From Nitrincola alkalisediminis (lineage in GTDB: Bacteria; Pseudomonadota; Gammaproteobacteria; Pseudomonadales; Balneatricaceae): DNA of 64,000 nt. The notes under the pieces were generated by a model. That model was not told the origin of the DNA. It saw nothing but the letters and a program-made list of their open reading frames with translations, and searched no databases. Position numbers and translations under genes: made by a program. Every line of letters starts with the position of its first letter. The stretch's first letter is position 1. Positions 32,173 to 41,722 of this stretch are shown here, in pieces. Location of the stretch: the NCBI RefSeq assembly GCF_009821115.1, contig NZ_VYTY01000006.1, positions 124,001 through 188,000 of the forward strand. The letters run 5' to 3'.

Positions 32173-33177
32173 ATGCAGCGTTCAGTAAACGAGTTTCTTA
32201 GCCCACGTCACATTGACGTGCAAGAAATCAGCAAAACTCGCGCAAAAGTGACTTTAGAGCCACTAGAGCGCGGTTTTGGCCATACCCTTGGCAACGCGCT
32301 GCGCCGTATTTTGCTATCGTCAATGCCTGGTTGTGCAATATCTGAAGTCGAAATCGATGGAGTATTGCACGAATACAGTAGTATTGAAGGTGTTCAGGAG
32401 GATGTCATTGAGATCCTCCTGAACTTAAAAGGTGTTGCTGTAAATCTCTTTAATGGAGATGAGGCGACACTTACGATTAGTAAATCCGAACCTGGCGTAG
32501 TGACGGCAGCTGATATTCAGCTGACACAAGATGTTGAGATTGCAAATCCTGAACATGTGATTGCGCATTTAAATGGCAACAGCAGTCTTAATATGCAATT
32601 GCGCGTTACGCGTGGTCGCGGTTATGTGCCAGCTGACTCGCGTAATACTGATGAGGATGAGTCTCGTACGATTGGTCGATTGTTGCTGGATGCCAGCTAT
32701 AGTCCGGTCTTACGTGTATCCTATCAAGTAGAGAGTGCGCGTGTTGAGCAACGTACAGATCTTGATAAGTTGATCATTGATATAGAGTCGAATGGTACAA
32801 TTGATCCAGAAGAATGCATTCGTCGTGCAGCTACAATTTTGCAGCAGCAACTACTTGTATTCGTTGATTTAGAGGATGCAGGGCAGCAATCGCGCACTGA
32901 ATCTGATGATCCTGAGATTGATCCGGTACTTCTTCGTCCCGTTGATGATCTTGAGTTGACAGTTCGCTCGGCTAACTGTCTTAAAGCAGAACAAATTTAC
33001 TATATCGGTGATTTGATTCAACGCACCGAAGTAGAGTTGTTGAAGACTCCTAACTTGGGCAAGAAGTCGCTAACGGAAATCAAAGATGTACTTGCATCTA
33101 AAGGTTTGTCTTTAGGCATGCGTCTTGAGAATTGGCCACCTGCCAGTCTCCGGAATGATGATAAAGCTGCCTCGTAA
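32173..33177 (+). CDS. rpoA: RNA polymerase alpha subunit
   Basis: The dimeric assembly platform of RNA polymerase; its C-terminal domain contacts UP elements and activators. 334 residues (E. coli 329). The N-terminal domain has [20 protein letters not shown]; after a flexible acidic linker (about 236-252) the C-terminal domain shows [20 protein letters not shown] and the [19 protein letters not shown] helix. The DNA-contact residues (R in [15 protein letters not shown]) are retained. Start ATG 32173. Confidence 0.99.
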   Translation: MQRSVNEFLSPRHIDVQEISKTRAKVTLEPLERGFGHTLGNALRRILLSSMPGCAISEVEIDGVLHEYSSIEGVQEDVIEILLNLKGVAVNLFNGDEATLTISKSEPGVVTAADIQLTQDVEIANPEHVIAHLNGNSSLNMQLRVTRGRGYVPADSRNTDEDESRTIGRLLLDASYSPVLRVSYQVESARVEQRTDLDKLIIDIESNGTIDPEECIRRAATILQQQLLVFVDLEDAGQQSRTESDDPEIDPVLLRPVDDLELTVRSANCLKAEQIYYIGDLIQRTEVELLKTPNLGKKSLTEIKDVLASKGLSLGMRLENWPPASLRNDDKAAS

Positions 33178-33215
33178 GTTAGCCTTCTAACACTAAGTTG
33201 TTAAGGATTTAGAAA

Positions 33216-33611
33216 ATGCGTCATCGTAAATCTGGTCGTCACTTAAATCGTACAAGTGCACACCGCAAGGCGATGTTTAAGAATATGGCAGTGTCTTTGT
33301 TTGAGCATGAGCTCATCAAAACGACTTTGCCAAAAGCTAAAGAACTTCGTCGTGTGGCTGAGCCTTTAATTACATTGGCTAAATCTGACAGTGTTGCAAA
33401 CCGTCGTCTTGCTTTCGCTCGTACGCGCTCTGATGCAGCTGTTGGTAAGCTTTTCAACGAGCTGGGTCCTCGCTACGCAGAACGCCCAGGCGGTTACGTT
33501 CGCATTCTTAAATGCGGATTCCGTCGTGGTGATAATGCGCCAATGGCTTATGTTGAACTGGTCGATCGTCCAGTCAACGCAGTTGCAGTTGATGATACTT
33601 CTGAAGATTAA
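33216..33611 (+). CDS. rplQ: 50S ribosomal protein L17
   Basis: Tunnel-exit 50S protein. 131 residues. [19 protein letters not shown] at the N terminus, then [26 protein letters not shown]. Start ATG 33216 after AAGGA. Last gene of the alpha operon, followed 20 bases later by a strong terminator. Confidence 0.98.
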   Translation: MRHRKSGRHLNRTSAHRKAMFKNMAVSLFEHELIKTTLPKAKELRRVAEPLITLAKSDSVANRRLAFARTRSDAAVGKLFNELGPRYAERPGGYVRILKCGFRRGDNAPMAYVELVDRPVNAVAVDDTSED

Positions 33612-33624
33612 TTTCTCGTATCGA

Positions 33625-33655
33625 TAAAAAACCCCGCATGTGCGGGGTTTTTTTT
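33625..33655 (+). terminator. Strong terminator of the alpha operon
   Basis: An A-tract, ACCCCGCA 33631-33638, a 2-base loop region TG, TGCGGGGT 33641-33648, then T residues to 33655. GC-rich stem with A-tract on one side and T-tract on the other, so it can also serve the convergent mrcA gene on the minus strand. Confidence 0.93.
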
Positions 33656-33740
33656 GTTCATTTTATGTGTTTTGAATATTCACTGAAGCTGTAAACCCCA
33701 GTGAATGATAAGGCTCTGTTCGTGGTTCGTGCGGACCTGT

Positions 33741-36113
33741 TTAGTAATCAAAAATTGATTCGATAACTGAACCTTGCTGTCTGGCTTCAGGGCTGTTGGC
33801 TTGGCGTGTGGGTTCGCTTCCTTGGCGGAAGAGCTCAGGGATTGCATTTGACTGTCCTGGATAGGCCAGTAGCCCTGTATTGGGATCAACTGAAACCGTT
33901 CTAACATCGGATGGTCTTTCAAATTCCTTAACAGGGTAGTATTTTGCTACGGTTTGCATAAAGTCGATCCAAATGGGCAGCGCAGCTGTTCCGCCAAACT
34001 CACGTCTACCAAGAGGGGCTGGCTGGTCGAATCCTATCCATGCTGTCGCAACAATGTCACGATTAAAGCCGCTGAACCAAACATCGCGTTGAGAATTTGT
34101 GGTCCCAGTTTTTCCCGCCAGATCAGGTCGGTTTAAGCTAAGTGCGCTGCGTCCTGTACCTCGTCTGATTACATCTTTGAGTATATCGGACAAAATATAA
34201 GCTGTTGAGGCTTGGATAATCCGTAACTCTTCCCTGTCACGTATGTTAAGAGCCAAGTTTGTATCCTTAAAAGCATTGCCGCTGTGTTCGGGTAAATGAA
34301 CTGGGTTGTTTTCATTGTGTATTGTTTTGATGAAATAGGGTTCTATTTTATATCCGCCATTTGCGAACACAGCATAGGCCGACGTGAGCTGGAGTGGGGT
34401 GGCATCAGAGCTGCCAAGTGATAGAGATAAGTTGGCTGGTGTTCTATCGGGTTCAAAGCCAAATTCAACTATTTTGTCACGTGCATACTGAACGCCAATA
34501 TCACGCATGAGCCTAATTGAAACAAGGTTTTTGGACCGGTAAAGTGCCTCTCTTAACCGGGTTGGTCCAGAAAAGTCACGGGAGCTGTTTTCGGGGCGCC
34601 ATTCACCCTGTAAGCTGACGTCTTCAATAACAATCGGTGCATCGTTGACGACTGTTGCAGCTGTATAGCTGCCATCAATGGCTGCAGCATACAGGAAGGG
34701 CTTAAATGTAGAGCCAGGTTGTCTATAGGCTTGCGTTGCCCGATTAAAATTGTTCATGGCAAAACTGTAACCACCGGATAAGGCTTTTACTGCGCCTGTA
34801 TCTGCTTCAAGTGCGACAACAGCGCCTTGAACTCTCGGTAATTGGCTAAATTCCAGATTGTTGTCTTCTTTGTGAATGACGCGAACGACATCTCCAACGG
34901 CAAGTATGTCACTGGCTTTTGATGGAACGGGTCCCAGTGAGTTTACGTTAATGTGTTTTCTTGCCCATTTTAAGCTATCCCATGAAAGCTCAGCCTTTTC
35001 GTTGTTGCGTAGCAAAACAGTTGCATTTCGTTCTCCGACCTGAATAACGAGTGCAGGCTGAAGGTCAGCAAACGTTGAGAACTCTCTCAATTTTCGTGAG
35101 AGCTCTTGTTCTGAGTCTGTATCCTGTATTGTAATCTTGGCTTCAGGCCCATGGTAGCCATGACGCTCGCCGTATGCACGTATGCCTTTTCTAAGGGCTT
35201 GATCAGCTGCTGCTTGTAACTCACTATCAATGGTTGTCGTGACAGAGTAGCCATCTAAGTATGCATCCTCGCCAAAGAGTTTAAACATTTCAGCTCGAAC
35301 CATCTCGGCAACATAAAAGGCAGAGAGTTCAATGTCGCTTGTGTGATAACGTGCTATTTCGGGTTCAACGATAGCCTGCTCATATTCTTGATCATTAATG
35401 TAGCCAAGTGCTAGCATACGGCCGAGTATCCAATTGCGTCTTTCAACGGACCTGCGCGGATTGCTGACTGGATTAGCTGCAGATGGTGCTTTCGGTAGTC
35501 CCGCTATAGTGGCAATTTGTGCAAGCGTGAGTTCACTAATGTCTTTACCATAGTAAATATTAGCGGCGGCTTGAACACCATATGCACGCTGACCTAGGTA
35601 TATTTTGTTGACGTAGAGCTCCATGATTTCATGTTTCGTGAGTTCCTTCTCAATTCTTAGTGATAAAAGTATTTCGGTGAATTTTCTCTCTAAGGTGCGC
35701 GCTGGAGTCAGGAAAAAGTTTTTTGCAACTTGCATTGTGATGGTTGAGCCACCTGTTTGCACGTCGCTCCCACTGATGAGTTGGAAGCCAGCACGAGCTA
35801 GGCCTTTGAGGTCGACACCGAAGTGATCAAAGAAACGACTATCCTCTGCCGCTAAAATAGCTTGGATCATGTGTTCTGGGATCTGATCGTACTCGATAGG
35901 TGTTCGCCGTTGCTCGCCATATTCAGCAATGAGTTTACCATCGGCTGAAAAAATACGAAGTGGCGTTTGGAACTTTACTTCTTTTAGTTCCTGTACGTCT
36001 GGAAGATTTTGACTAAAATGTCTCCAGATAAAGTAGCCCCCTAGTGAGCCAGATATCAGAATGAGAATCAGTAAGGCAATAAATAGCTTGATAGTAATCT
36101 TTAATGCGTGCAT
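33741..36113 (-). CDS. mrcA: Penicillin-binding protein 1A (bifunctional transglycosylase/transpeptidase)
   Basis: Inner-membrane enzyme that polymerises and cross-links peptidoglycan. 790 residues from ATG at 36113, chosen because AAAGG lies 7 bases upstream; an in-frame TTG 15 bases earlier lacks a site. One membrane helix (about 8-31), the GT51 domain with catalytic E90 in AAEDSRFF and GGSTITMQVAKN, then the transpeptidase with S468 of STFK, S527 of SKN and K668 of KTGT. The OB-like insert between them (about 310-420) is the class A PBP1a type. Divergent from pilM, the usual arrangement in Pseudomonas-like genomes. A perfect TATAAT on the minus strand at 36156-36151 is the likely -10 box. 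Confidence 0.97.
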   Translation of the reverse strand: MHALKITIKLFIALLILILISGSLGGYFIWRHFSQNLPDVQELKEVKFQTPLRIFSADGKLIAEYGEQRRTPIEYDQIPEHMIQAILAAEDSRFFDHFGVDLKGLARAGFQLISGSDVQTGGSTITMQVAKNFFLTPARTLERKFTEILLSLRIEKELTKHEIMELYVNKIYLGQRAYGVQAAANIYYGKDISELTLAQIATIAGLPKAPSAANPVSNPRRSVERRNWILGRMLALGYINDQEYEQAIVEPEIARYHTSDIELSAFYVAEMVRAEMFKLFGEDAYLDGYSVTTTIDSELQAAADQALRKGIRAYGERHGYHGPEAKITIQDTDSEQELSRKLREFSTFADLQPALVIQVGERNATVLLRNNEKAELSWDSLKWARKHINVNSLGPVPSKASDILAVGDVVRVIHKEDNNLEFSQLPRVQGAVVALEADTGAVKALSGGYSFAMNNFNRATQAYRQPGSTFKPFLYAAAIDGSYTAATVVNDAPIVIEDVSLQGEWRPENSSRDFSGPTRLREALYRSKNLVSIRLMRDIGVQYARDKIVEFGFEPDRTPANLSLSLGSSDATPLQLTSAYAVFANGGYKIEPYFIKTIHNENNPVHLPEHSGNAFKDTNLALNIRDREELRIIQASTAYILSDILKDVIRRGTGRSALSLNRPDLAGKTGTTNSQRDVWFSGFNRDIVATAWIGFDQPAPLGRREFGGTAALPIWIDFMQTVAKYYPVKEFERPSDVRTVSVDPNTGLLAYPGQSNAIPELFRQGSEPTRQANSPEARQQGSVIESIFDY

Positions 36114-36169
36114 GTTAGCCTTTAACAAAAAAAATATGAACGTAAAGTGAATTATATCGACTGCAGGGC

Positions 36170-36198
36170 TTTACAGTACAGTTAACAGAAGTTTTAAT
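36170..36198 (+). promoter_or_regulatory. Predicted promoter of the pilMNOPQ operon
   Basis: TTTACA 36170-36175 and TTTAAT 36193-36198 with a 17-base spacer, each 5 of 6 to consensus. It overlaps the probable mrcA control region in the 147-base divergent gap (36114-36260). Confidence 0.6.
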
Positions 36199-36205
36199 TG
36201 TACAT

Positions 36206-36228
36206 CAGGACAGTCCGATTTTGTCCTG
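36206..36228 (+). other. 7-bp hairpin in the pilM leader
   Basis: CAGGACA 36206-36212 pairs with TGTCCTG 36222-36228 over a 9-base loop, directly after the predicted pilM transcription start and 32 bases before the GTG start. It may be an operator for a dimeric regulator or an RNA hairpin. Confidence 0.45.
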
Positions 36229-36260
36229 CAAATTGAACTTCTCCGGAAAAGGAAATTAGA

Positions 36261-37316
36261 GTGGTCAGCTTATTCAGGAAAAAGTCAGCCGGTTGGATAG
36301 GAGTTGATATAGGTTCTTCATCTGTGAAGCTGGTCGCCTTGTCTCGATCGGGAAGGGATACACAGATTGATTCCTATGCCATAGTGCATCTCCCGGCAGG
36401 TGCCGTCGTCGACGGTAAAATAGAGATTCCACATGAGGTCTCCTCAGCCGTCGAAAGGGGTCTAAAGATCTGCGGCGGCCGTTACAGTCATGCGGTTGTT
36501 TCAGTCCCTTCCTCCGCTGTGATTACAAAACGTCTTCAAATAAATAATCTTTTCACGGGCATTGATCTCGAAGATCAGGTCAAGGTCGAGGCCGACCAAT
36601 TTATACCTTACCCCCTCGAAGAGGTTGCGCTTGATTTTGAAGTGCTTGGCCCGGTTGCCAAAGACCCAAATCTTAACGAAATTTTAATCGTTGCCTGTCG
36701 TAAAGAAAGCTCTGAGTCACGTGAAGAAGCCGTCGTTAACGCTGGATTGAAATGCGGTGTAGTGGATGTAGACACCTATTGCATGGAGCGTATGCTTTCG
36801 TTACTTGAATCTAAATCCGGTGATAAGCTGCATGCAGTTGTTGATTTAGGTGCATCAACCTTAGGTTTGAATGTATTTAAAAATGGTAATCTGGTGTATA
36901 ACCGTGAACAGGCATTTAGTGGCGCGGATCTATCTGCATCTATTCAGCAAAGTTATAGTATGTCGCACGAAGAAGCGGAGTTATCACTTCGTGAAAATAG
37001 TTTTGATAAAGAAGTGTATGAGTCGCTGATTGAGCCGTATACCGATACGGTTGCACAGCATGTTTCTAGAGCGCTACAGTTTTTCTACTCCTCTGGAATT
37101 CATGGGCAACTTGATAAGTGCTACCTTGCAGGAGGGGTATCGGGAATCCCTCATCTTTGTGGCAGATTAGAAGAAGAACTGGGCATTCGTGCGGTTTTAA
37201 CGGATCCCTTCACCAATATGCTGGTAAGCCCACGGCTAAATCAGGAACGTCTTCATAGGGTTGCCCCTATGTTGGCTAAAGCATGCGGGCTGGCATTGCG
37301 CAGCTTTGATCAATAG
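36261..37316 (+). CDS. pilM: Type IV pilus assembly protein PilM
   Basis: Actin-like cytoplasmic ATPase-fold protein that recruits PilN to the pilus alignment complex. 351 residues (P. aeruginosa 354). GWIGVDIGSSSVKLVAL (about 11-27) is the phosphate-1 motif of the actin fold; VVDLGASTLGLNVF and YLAGGVSGIPHL are the later phosphate and adenosine motifs. The start is GTG at 36261 with AAAAGGAAA upstream; the second codon is also Val. First gene of pilMNOPQ. Confidence 0.96.
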   Translation: MVSLFRKKSAGWIGVDIGSSSVKLVALSRSGRDTQIDSYAIVHLPAGAVVDGKIEIPHEVSSAVERGLKICGGRYSHAVVSVPSSAVITKRLQINNLFTGIDLEDQVKVEADQFIPYPLEEVALDFEVLGPVAKDPNLNEILIVACRKESSESREEAVVNAGLKCGVVDVDTYCMERMLSLLESKSGDKLHAVVDLGASTLGLNVFKNGNLVYNREQAFSGADLSASIQQSYSMSHEEAELSLRENSFDKEVYESLIEPYTDTVAQHVSRALQFFYSSGIHGQLDKCYLAGGVSGIPHLCGRLEEELGIRAVLTDPFTNMLVSPRLNQERLHRVAPMLAKACGLALRSFDQ

Positions 37317-37325
37317 GACTGATAT

Positions 37326-37874
37326 ATGGCGCGAATTAATTTAAGGCCTTGGCGAGAAGAACGAAATCAAGCACTGCAGAAACGCTTTATAAGCAATGTA
37401 GTGGGGTCTGCTATTTTTGCCGGCCTTGCTATTTTTGCAACAGGTATGTACATCGATATGCAAACGGACAAGCAAAAAGCACGTAACGAGTTTTTGCGTG
37501 TTGAAAATGCGAATCTTGACCGTCAGTTAGTTGAAATTCAGGAGTTGTCTCGTAGGCGTGAGCAATTGCTTGAACGGCTTAATGCCATAGAAGACTTGCA
37601 AGGTTCACGCCCTTTGATCGTTCGTAACTTCGATGAACTCGTCCGCGTATTGCCAGATGGTGTTCATTACACGTCGATTTCTCGCAGTGGGAATCAGGTA
37701 TCGATAAATGGTTATGCTGAGCAGAACAGAGATGTATCGGCATTGATGCGTAATATGGAGTCGTCCATTTGGTTTGCGGAAGCAAACCTAGCCAGAGTAA
37801 GCTCGACGGATGGCATGCGCCAGTTTATATTAACGGTTGGCATGACACGCCCGAATGCAGGGAGTGCGCAATGA
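37326..37874 (+). CDS. pilN: Type IV pilus assembly protein PilN
   Basis: Inner-membrane protein linking PilM in the cytoplasm to PilO in the periplasm. 182 residues. The N-terminal ARINLRPWREERNQALQKRF holds the INLRPW motif bound by PilM; one membrane helix at about 24-43; then a coiled coil (about 50-85) and a ferredoxin-like domain. Its TGA overlaps the pilO start by four bases. Confidence 0.95.
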   Translation: MARINLRPWREERNQALQKRFISNVVGSAIFAGLAIFATGMYIDMQTDKQKARNEFLRVENANLDRQLVEIQELSRRREQLLERLNAIEDLQGSRPLIVRNFDELVRVLPDGVHYTSISRSGNQVSINGYAEQNRDVSALMRNMESSIWFAEANLARVSSTDGMRQFILTVGMTRPNAGSAQ

Positions 37875-38473
37875 AATCAGATGTGTTTAAAAATGCGTTT
37901 CGTGGTTTTGATATTAACAACCTCGACTTCAATGCAGCGGGGAACTGGCCGGTCGGCGTAAAATTCATCGCCTATTTGTTAGTGTTTGGGGTTGTTATAG
38001 GTTTGGGAATTCACTTTTATGTCGTCGATAAAGAAGCGATTTTAGAACGTGAGATACGCCAAGAACCTGATCTTCGAGCACAGTTTGAGTCAAAGGCCTT
38101 TCAAGTCGCACGCTTAGATACGCTTCGTTTACAAATGGCCGATGTTGAAGAGCGCTTTTCAGAGATTTTGAAGCAATTGCCAACAGAGAAAGAAGTTCCA
38201 GGATTATTAGAGGATATTTCGGATATTGGACGTAATGCTGGTTTAAATATTGAGCTGATTGCACTGCAGCCTGAAGTAAAAGAGCAATTTTACATAGGGC
38301 TTCCTATCAATATTCAAGTCAGTGGTACTTACCATCAAATGGGTGAGTTTGTGAGTGGTGTATCCGCCATTGAGCGTATAGTGACACTGCACGACTACTC
38401 CATTAGAGAGGTTGCAGGATCAAACCTCACAATGACAATCAATGCAAAGACCTATCGCTATGAACAAGATTAA
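37871..38473 (+). CDS. pilO: Type IV pilus assembly protein PilO
   Basis: Partner of PilN in the alignment complex. 200 residues from ATG 37871, which overlaps the pilN stop (ATGA); the open frame upstream lies inside pilN. One membrane helix at about 30-49, a coiled coil at about 60-105 and a C-terminal ferredoxin-like domain with PINIQVSGTYHQMGEFVSGV, which is the usual PilO signature. Confidence 0.95.
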   Translation: MKSDVFKNAFRGFDINNLDFNAAGNWPVGVKFIAYLLVFGVVIGLGIHFYVVDKEAILEREIRQEPDLRAQFESKAFQVARLDTLRLQMADVEERFSEILKQLPTEKEVPGLLEDISDIGRNAGLNIELIALQPEVKEQFYIGLPINIQVSGTYHQMGEFVSGVSAIERIVTLHDYSIREVAGSNLTMTINAKTYRYEQD

Positions 38474-39026
38474 GTTTGGTCAAGGAAACGCATCCATTAA
38501 GAGGCGCTTGCTGCTGTCACTGCTTCCGCTGATGTCACTCACCGTAGGTTGTACCTATGTTGAAGATACCAGTGATTTGCGAGCATTTGTTGCTGAGCGC
38601 TCATCTCGACCAGTGGGGCAAATCGAACCTCTACCTGATTTCAGGCCTTATGAGGCATTTGTGTATGAAGGATCAAGTCTCCGCAATCCATTTGTACCCA
38701 TAATGCCAGTCGTGGCTGAGATTCCTCAGGAAATTACTGATGTTTCGCCTGACCCTGCTCGTGTTAAAGACTATTTGGAAGAATTCGCTGTTGATAATCT
38801 TTTGATGGTAGGCACTATTACCCAGCCTGGAGACACCGATGCACTTTGGGCTTTGGTTGCTGATCCAAAAGGTGAGGTTCACCGCGTGAGTGTGGGGGAC
38901 TTCCTTGGCTTGGATAATGGGCAGATTGTGATGCTAAATGAGCGTCGAATCGAACTGTCTGAGATTGTCTCAAACGGACGTGGTGGCTGGATGAAACGTC
39001 CACGCATAATCGTACTCCCCGAGTAA
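38460..39026 (+). CDS. pilP: Type IV pilus assembly lipoprotein PilP
   Basis: Inner-membrane lipoprotein connecting PilNO to the secretin PilQ. 188 residues from ATG 38460, which overlaps pilO by 14 bases. A lipoprotein signal peptide ends in LTVGC with C31 as acylated residue. A disordered segment with PFVP (PilN/O contact) leads to a beta domain with MVGTITQPGDTDALWALV. The order pilO-pilP-pilQ is standard. Confidence 0.95.
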   Translation: MNKIKFGQGNASIKRRLLLSLLPLMSLTVGCTYVEDTSDLRAFVAERSSRPVGQIEPLPDFRPYEAFVYEGSSLRNPFVPIMPVVAEIPQEITDVSPDPARVKDYLEEFAVDNLLMVGTITQPGDTDALWALVADPKGEVHRVSVGDFLGLDNGQIVMLNERRIELSEIVSNGRGGWMKRPRIIVLPE

Positions 39027-39044
39027 ATTTAAGGGACGCAAATT

Positions 39045-41159
39045 GTGAATATAATGACTATGAGCACATTTACTAAAGTAAAAATGGGGGGGGTACCCCG
39101 AATTGTTGGCCGCTATTTGTCTACAGCATTAGTGGTGCTAACGTCCATAGGGATCGCTGAAAGCGCTGAGCTTAAGCGGGCTGGGTTTGTATCATTACCC
39201 GGTCAATCGGTTGAGTTGAAGCTAGAGTTTGATTCAACACCGACTGTCCCTACCAGTTATGTCATTGATAACCCACCACGTTTAGTGATGGACTTTTGGG
39301 GGGCTAGCAATGGTGCAGGCTCTCGAGCAATCGATGTAAAAACAGGTGTGGTTGATAATCTTAGCTTTGTTGAGGCGGATGGGCGTTTGCGGGTGGTTGC
39401 AAACTTGTACAGTACGGTTGGGCATAATGTCGAGTTAAGTAACTCACAGGTTGTTGTAACCTTAGATGCAGCTTCCTCTCCTGTTGCAAGACAATCCGAC
39501 GCACCTGTTCGAGCCAGCAACACAGTAACGGCTCAGTCACAGGGCACAACGATTCGTGATCTTGACTTCAAACGTCTAGAGGGCAACCAAGGACGAGTGA
39601 TTATCGACCTCAGCAACGATCAGGCACGTCTTGATGTCAACCGTGAAGGTGGTAATGTCGTGGTGACGCTCAGCGATACACGTCTTGGCGATGGAATGGA
39701 TCGTCGCTTTGATGTTCAGGACTTTGCAACCCCTTTATCTTTCATCGATATGATGTCGGTGGGTGGCAGTACAACAATATTGATGCGTCCATCTTCAGCT
39801 CCTTTTGATTACATGGCGTACCAAACGGGTAACCAGTTGTTCGTTGACTTCATACCCTTGACGCGCAATGAGCAGGAAGAGCTACGTGCCAATCAGTTTC
39901 CTTATAGCGGTGAGCGCATAGACTTAAACTTCCAAAATGTTGAAGTGCGCGCTGTGTTGCAAATCATAGCCGAAGTTGCTGAGAAGAATTTGGTTGTGAG
40001 TGACAATGTCGGTGGGACAACAACCCTGCGCTTAAAGAATGTCCCTTGGGATCAAGCCTTAGACATTATTTTGAAATCCAAGAATCTTGATCAACGCATG
40101 ATTGGTAACGTGTTGATGGTCGGAACGGCTTCCGAAATTGCAGAACGTGAGAGGATTGAAATAGAAAGCCAGAAGCAGGCTGTTGAGTTATCTCCATTGT
40201 TGACTGAGTTTGTGCAGATTGACTTCCGTCGTGCTTCTGACATGAAAAGTCGTTTAGAAGAAGCTCGACTGATAACTGAGCGTGGTTTCCTGCTGGCTGA
40301 TGATCAAACCAATGTTTTGATGATTCGTGAAACACGTGAGCAAATGGAGCAGATTCGTAGAACTCTGCGCCGATTCGATGTTCAGGTGTCGCAAGTGCTG
40401 GTTGAGGCTCGCTTAGTGACAGCATCAACAGAGTTTGCAAGGGAGTTAGGGGTTCGTTGGGGAGCGTTGCATAACTCCACGCCAAGTGGGAATGATTTCT
40501 CAATAGGCGGTGGCGCAGGTTCGGTTCCTGGAGTACCGTCCGTTCCTGGGTCGGGTAATACCTCGATTCCATCAATGCCCGGAATGGTTGATTTTGGCGT
40601 GGGTAACCCCACATCCGCTTTGCGTGTTGGCTACCTTGGGGGTGGATTGTTACTCTCAGCAGAGCTTTCGGCTTTGCAAAGTGATAATAAAGTTGAAATC
40701 ATCTCTCAACCTAAGGTCATTACCACCAATGGACGTCCTGCTGTGATTAAATCAGGTCAAGAAGTTGCGTTCCAGACGGTTGAAAACGGTGAAGTCAGCC
40801 TTGAATTTAAAGAAGTTGTGTTGAGTCTTGAAGTGACGCCGCAAATCAATCCTGGTGATCGTATCTCGATGGATTTGAAAATTCTTCAGGACTCGCTCGA
40901 TCCCAACCGTTTAGGTGGTGAACTTTTAATTAACACCAACCAACTGGAGACTTCTGTTGTGGTGAACGATGGTGATACCATTGTGTTGGGTGGTGTGTTT
41001 AGAAATGACATCGAAAACGAAATTCGTAAGACACCTGTCTTGGGTGACTTGCCAGTTGTTGGCAATATGTTCCGCTACAAGCGTGAGCGTGAAACCAAAC
41101 GTGAGTTGTTGATTTTCATTACGCCAACCATGATTCGGGAATCCCTTGTAGTACAGTAG
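39045..41159 (+). CDS. pilQ: Type IV pilus secretin PilQ
   Basis: Outer-membrane channel for the pilus. 704 residues. A signal peptide to about residue 41, two AMIN peptidoglycan-binding domains (about 45-130 and 165-265), a short STN/N0 domain (LNFQNVEVRAVLQIIAEVA, about 300-350), an N1 domain, and the secretin domain to the end with LVEARLVTASTEFARELG and the beta-lip TPVLGDLPVVGNMFRYK. A Gly/Pro/Ser-rich insert lies at about 485-520. GTG 39045 was taken as start (AAGGGA 8 bases upstream); ATG at 39054 or 39060 is possible. A G8 run at 39086-39093 lies in codons 14-17. Confidence 0.96.
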   Translation: MNIMTMSTFTKVKMGGVPRIVGRYLSTALVVLTSIGIAESAELKRAGFVSLPGQSVELKLEFDSTPTVPTSYVIDNPPRLVMDFWGASNGAGSRAIDVKTGVVDNLSFVEADGRLRVVANLYSTVGHNVELSNSQVVVTLDAASSPVARQSDAPVRASNTVTAQSQGTTIRDLDFKRLEGNQGRVIIDLSNDQARLDVNREGGNVVVTLSDTRLGDGMDRRFDVQDFATPLSFIDMMSVGGSTTILMRPSSAPFDYMAYQTGNQLFVDFIPLTRNEQEELRANQFPYSGERIDLNFQNVEVRAVLQIIAEVAEKNLVVSDNVGGTTTLRLKNVPWDQALDIILKSKNLDQRMIGNVLMVGTASEIAERERIEIESQKQAVELSPLLTEFVQIDFRRASDMKSRLEEARLITERGFLLADDQTNVLMIRETREQMEQIRRTLRRFDVQVSQVLVEARLVTASTEFARELGVRWGALHNSTPSGNDFSIGGGAGSVPGVPSVPGSGNTSIPSMPGMVDFGVGNPTSALRVGYLGGGLLLSAELSALQSDNKVEIISQPKVITTNGRPAVIKSGQEVAFQTVENGEVSLEFKEVVLSLEVTPQINPGDRISMDLKILQDSLDPNRLGGELLINTNQLETSVVVNDGDTIVLGGVFRNDIENEIRKTPVLGDLPVVGNMFRYKRERETKRELLIFITPTMIRESLVVQ
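39086..39093 (+). repeat. Poly-G tract (8 G) in the pilQ signal-peptide region
   Basis: Eight consecutive G in codons 14-17 of pilQ, forming the left part of a GGGGTACCCC palindrome. Homopolymeric G tracts of this length near a start codon are known slippage sites; a one-base change would close the pilQ frame. Confidence 0.6.
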
Positions 41160-41171
41160 TAGGTTTACTGA

Positions 41172-41687
41172 TTGAATATATTTCTCATTGGCCCTATGGG
41201 AGCTGGAAAAAGCACCATAGGGCGTTTGCTTTCCCATGAGCTGGGTCTTGAGTTTATTGACTCTGATAAAGTCATCGAAGAGCGCTCGGGTGCTGATATC
41301 CCGTGGATATTTGATGTTGAAGGAGAGCAAGGCTTTCGTGATCGTGAGGCATGTACAATTGATGATTTAACATCAATGAACAACATCATTCTGGCAACAG
41401 GGGGTGGAGCCGTTTTACGCGAGAAAAATCGTCAGAACTTACAAAGCCGGGGTCAGGTTATCTATTTACTGACCTCAATCGAGCAGCAACTTGAACGAAC
41501 TGCAAAAGATCGAAACCGTCCCCTCTTGCAAACCGAGAATCCTGAGTTGGTATTGAGAAAGCTTTTGGCTGAACGTGATCCGCTCTATAAAAGTTGTGCG
41601 GATGTTATTGTGCGGACCGATCGTCGACACCCGCGTGCCGTGGTGAACGAAATATTGCGTCACGTTCGTCAGCTCAATCAAGCATAA
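41172..41687 (+). CDS. aroK: Shikimate kinase
   Basis: Phosphorylates shikimate at the 3-OH, fifth step of chorismate synthesis. 171 residues. Walker [10 protein letters not shown] at 7-15, the shikimate-binding D30-S-D32, the GGG motif at 77-79 and the lid arginines of DRNRPLL. The start is TTG at 41172, an uncommon codon, with only a weak AGG upstream; [14 protein letters not shown] aligns with the normal N terminus, so no other start fits. It lies 12 bases after pilQ and 35 before aroB, a conserved neighbourhood. Confidence 0.95.
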   Translation: MNIFLIGPMGAGKSTIGRLLSHELGLEFIDSDKVIEERSGADIPWIFDVEGEQGFRDREACTIDDLTSMNNIILATGGGAVLREKNRQNLQSRGQVIYLLTSIEQQLERTAKDRNRPLLQTENPELVLRKLLAERDPLYKSCADVIVRTDRRHPRAVVNEILRHVRQLNQA

Positions 41688-41722
41688 AATCCCTGTTGTT
41701 GGCTTATTCCAGGAGTGTGTTC

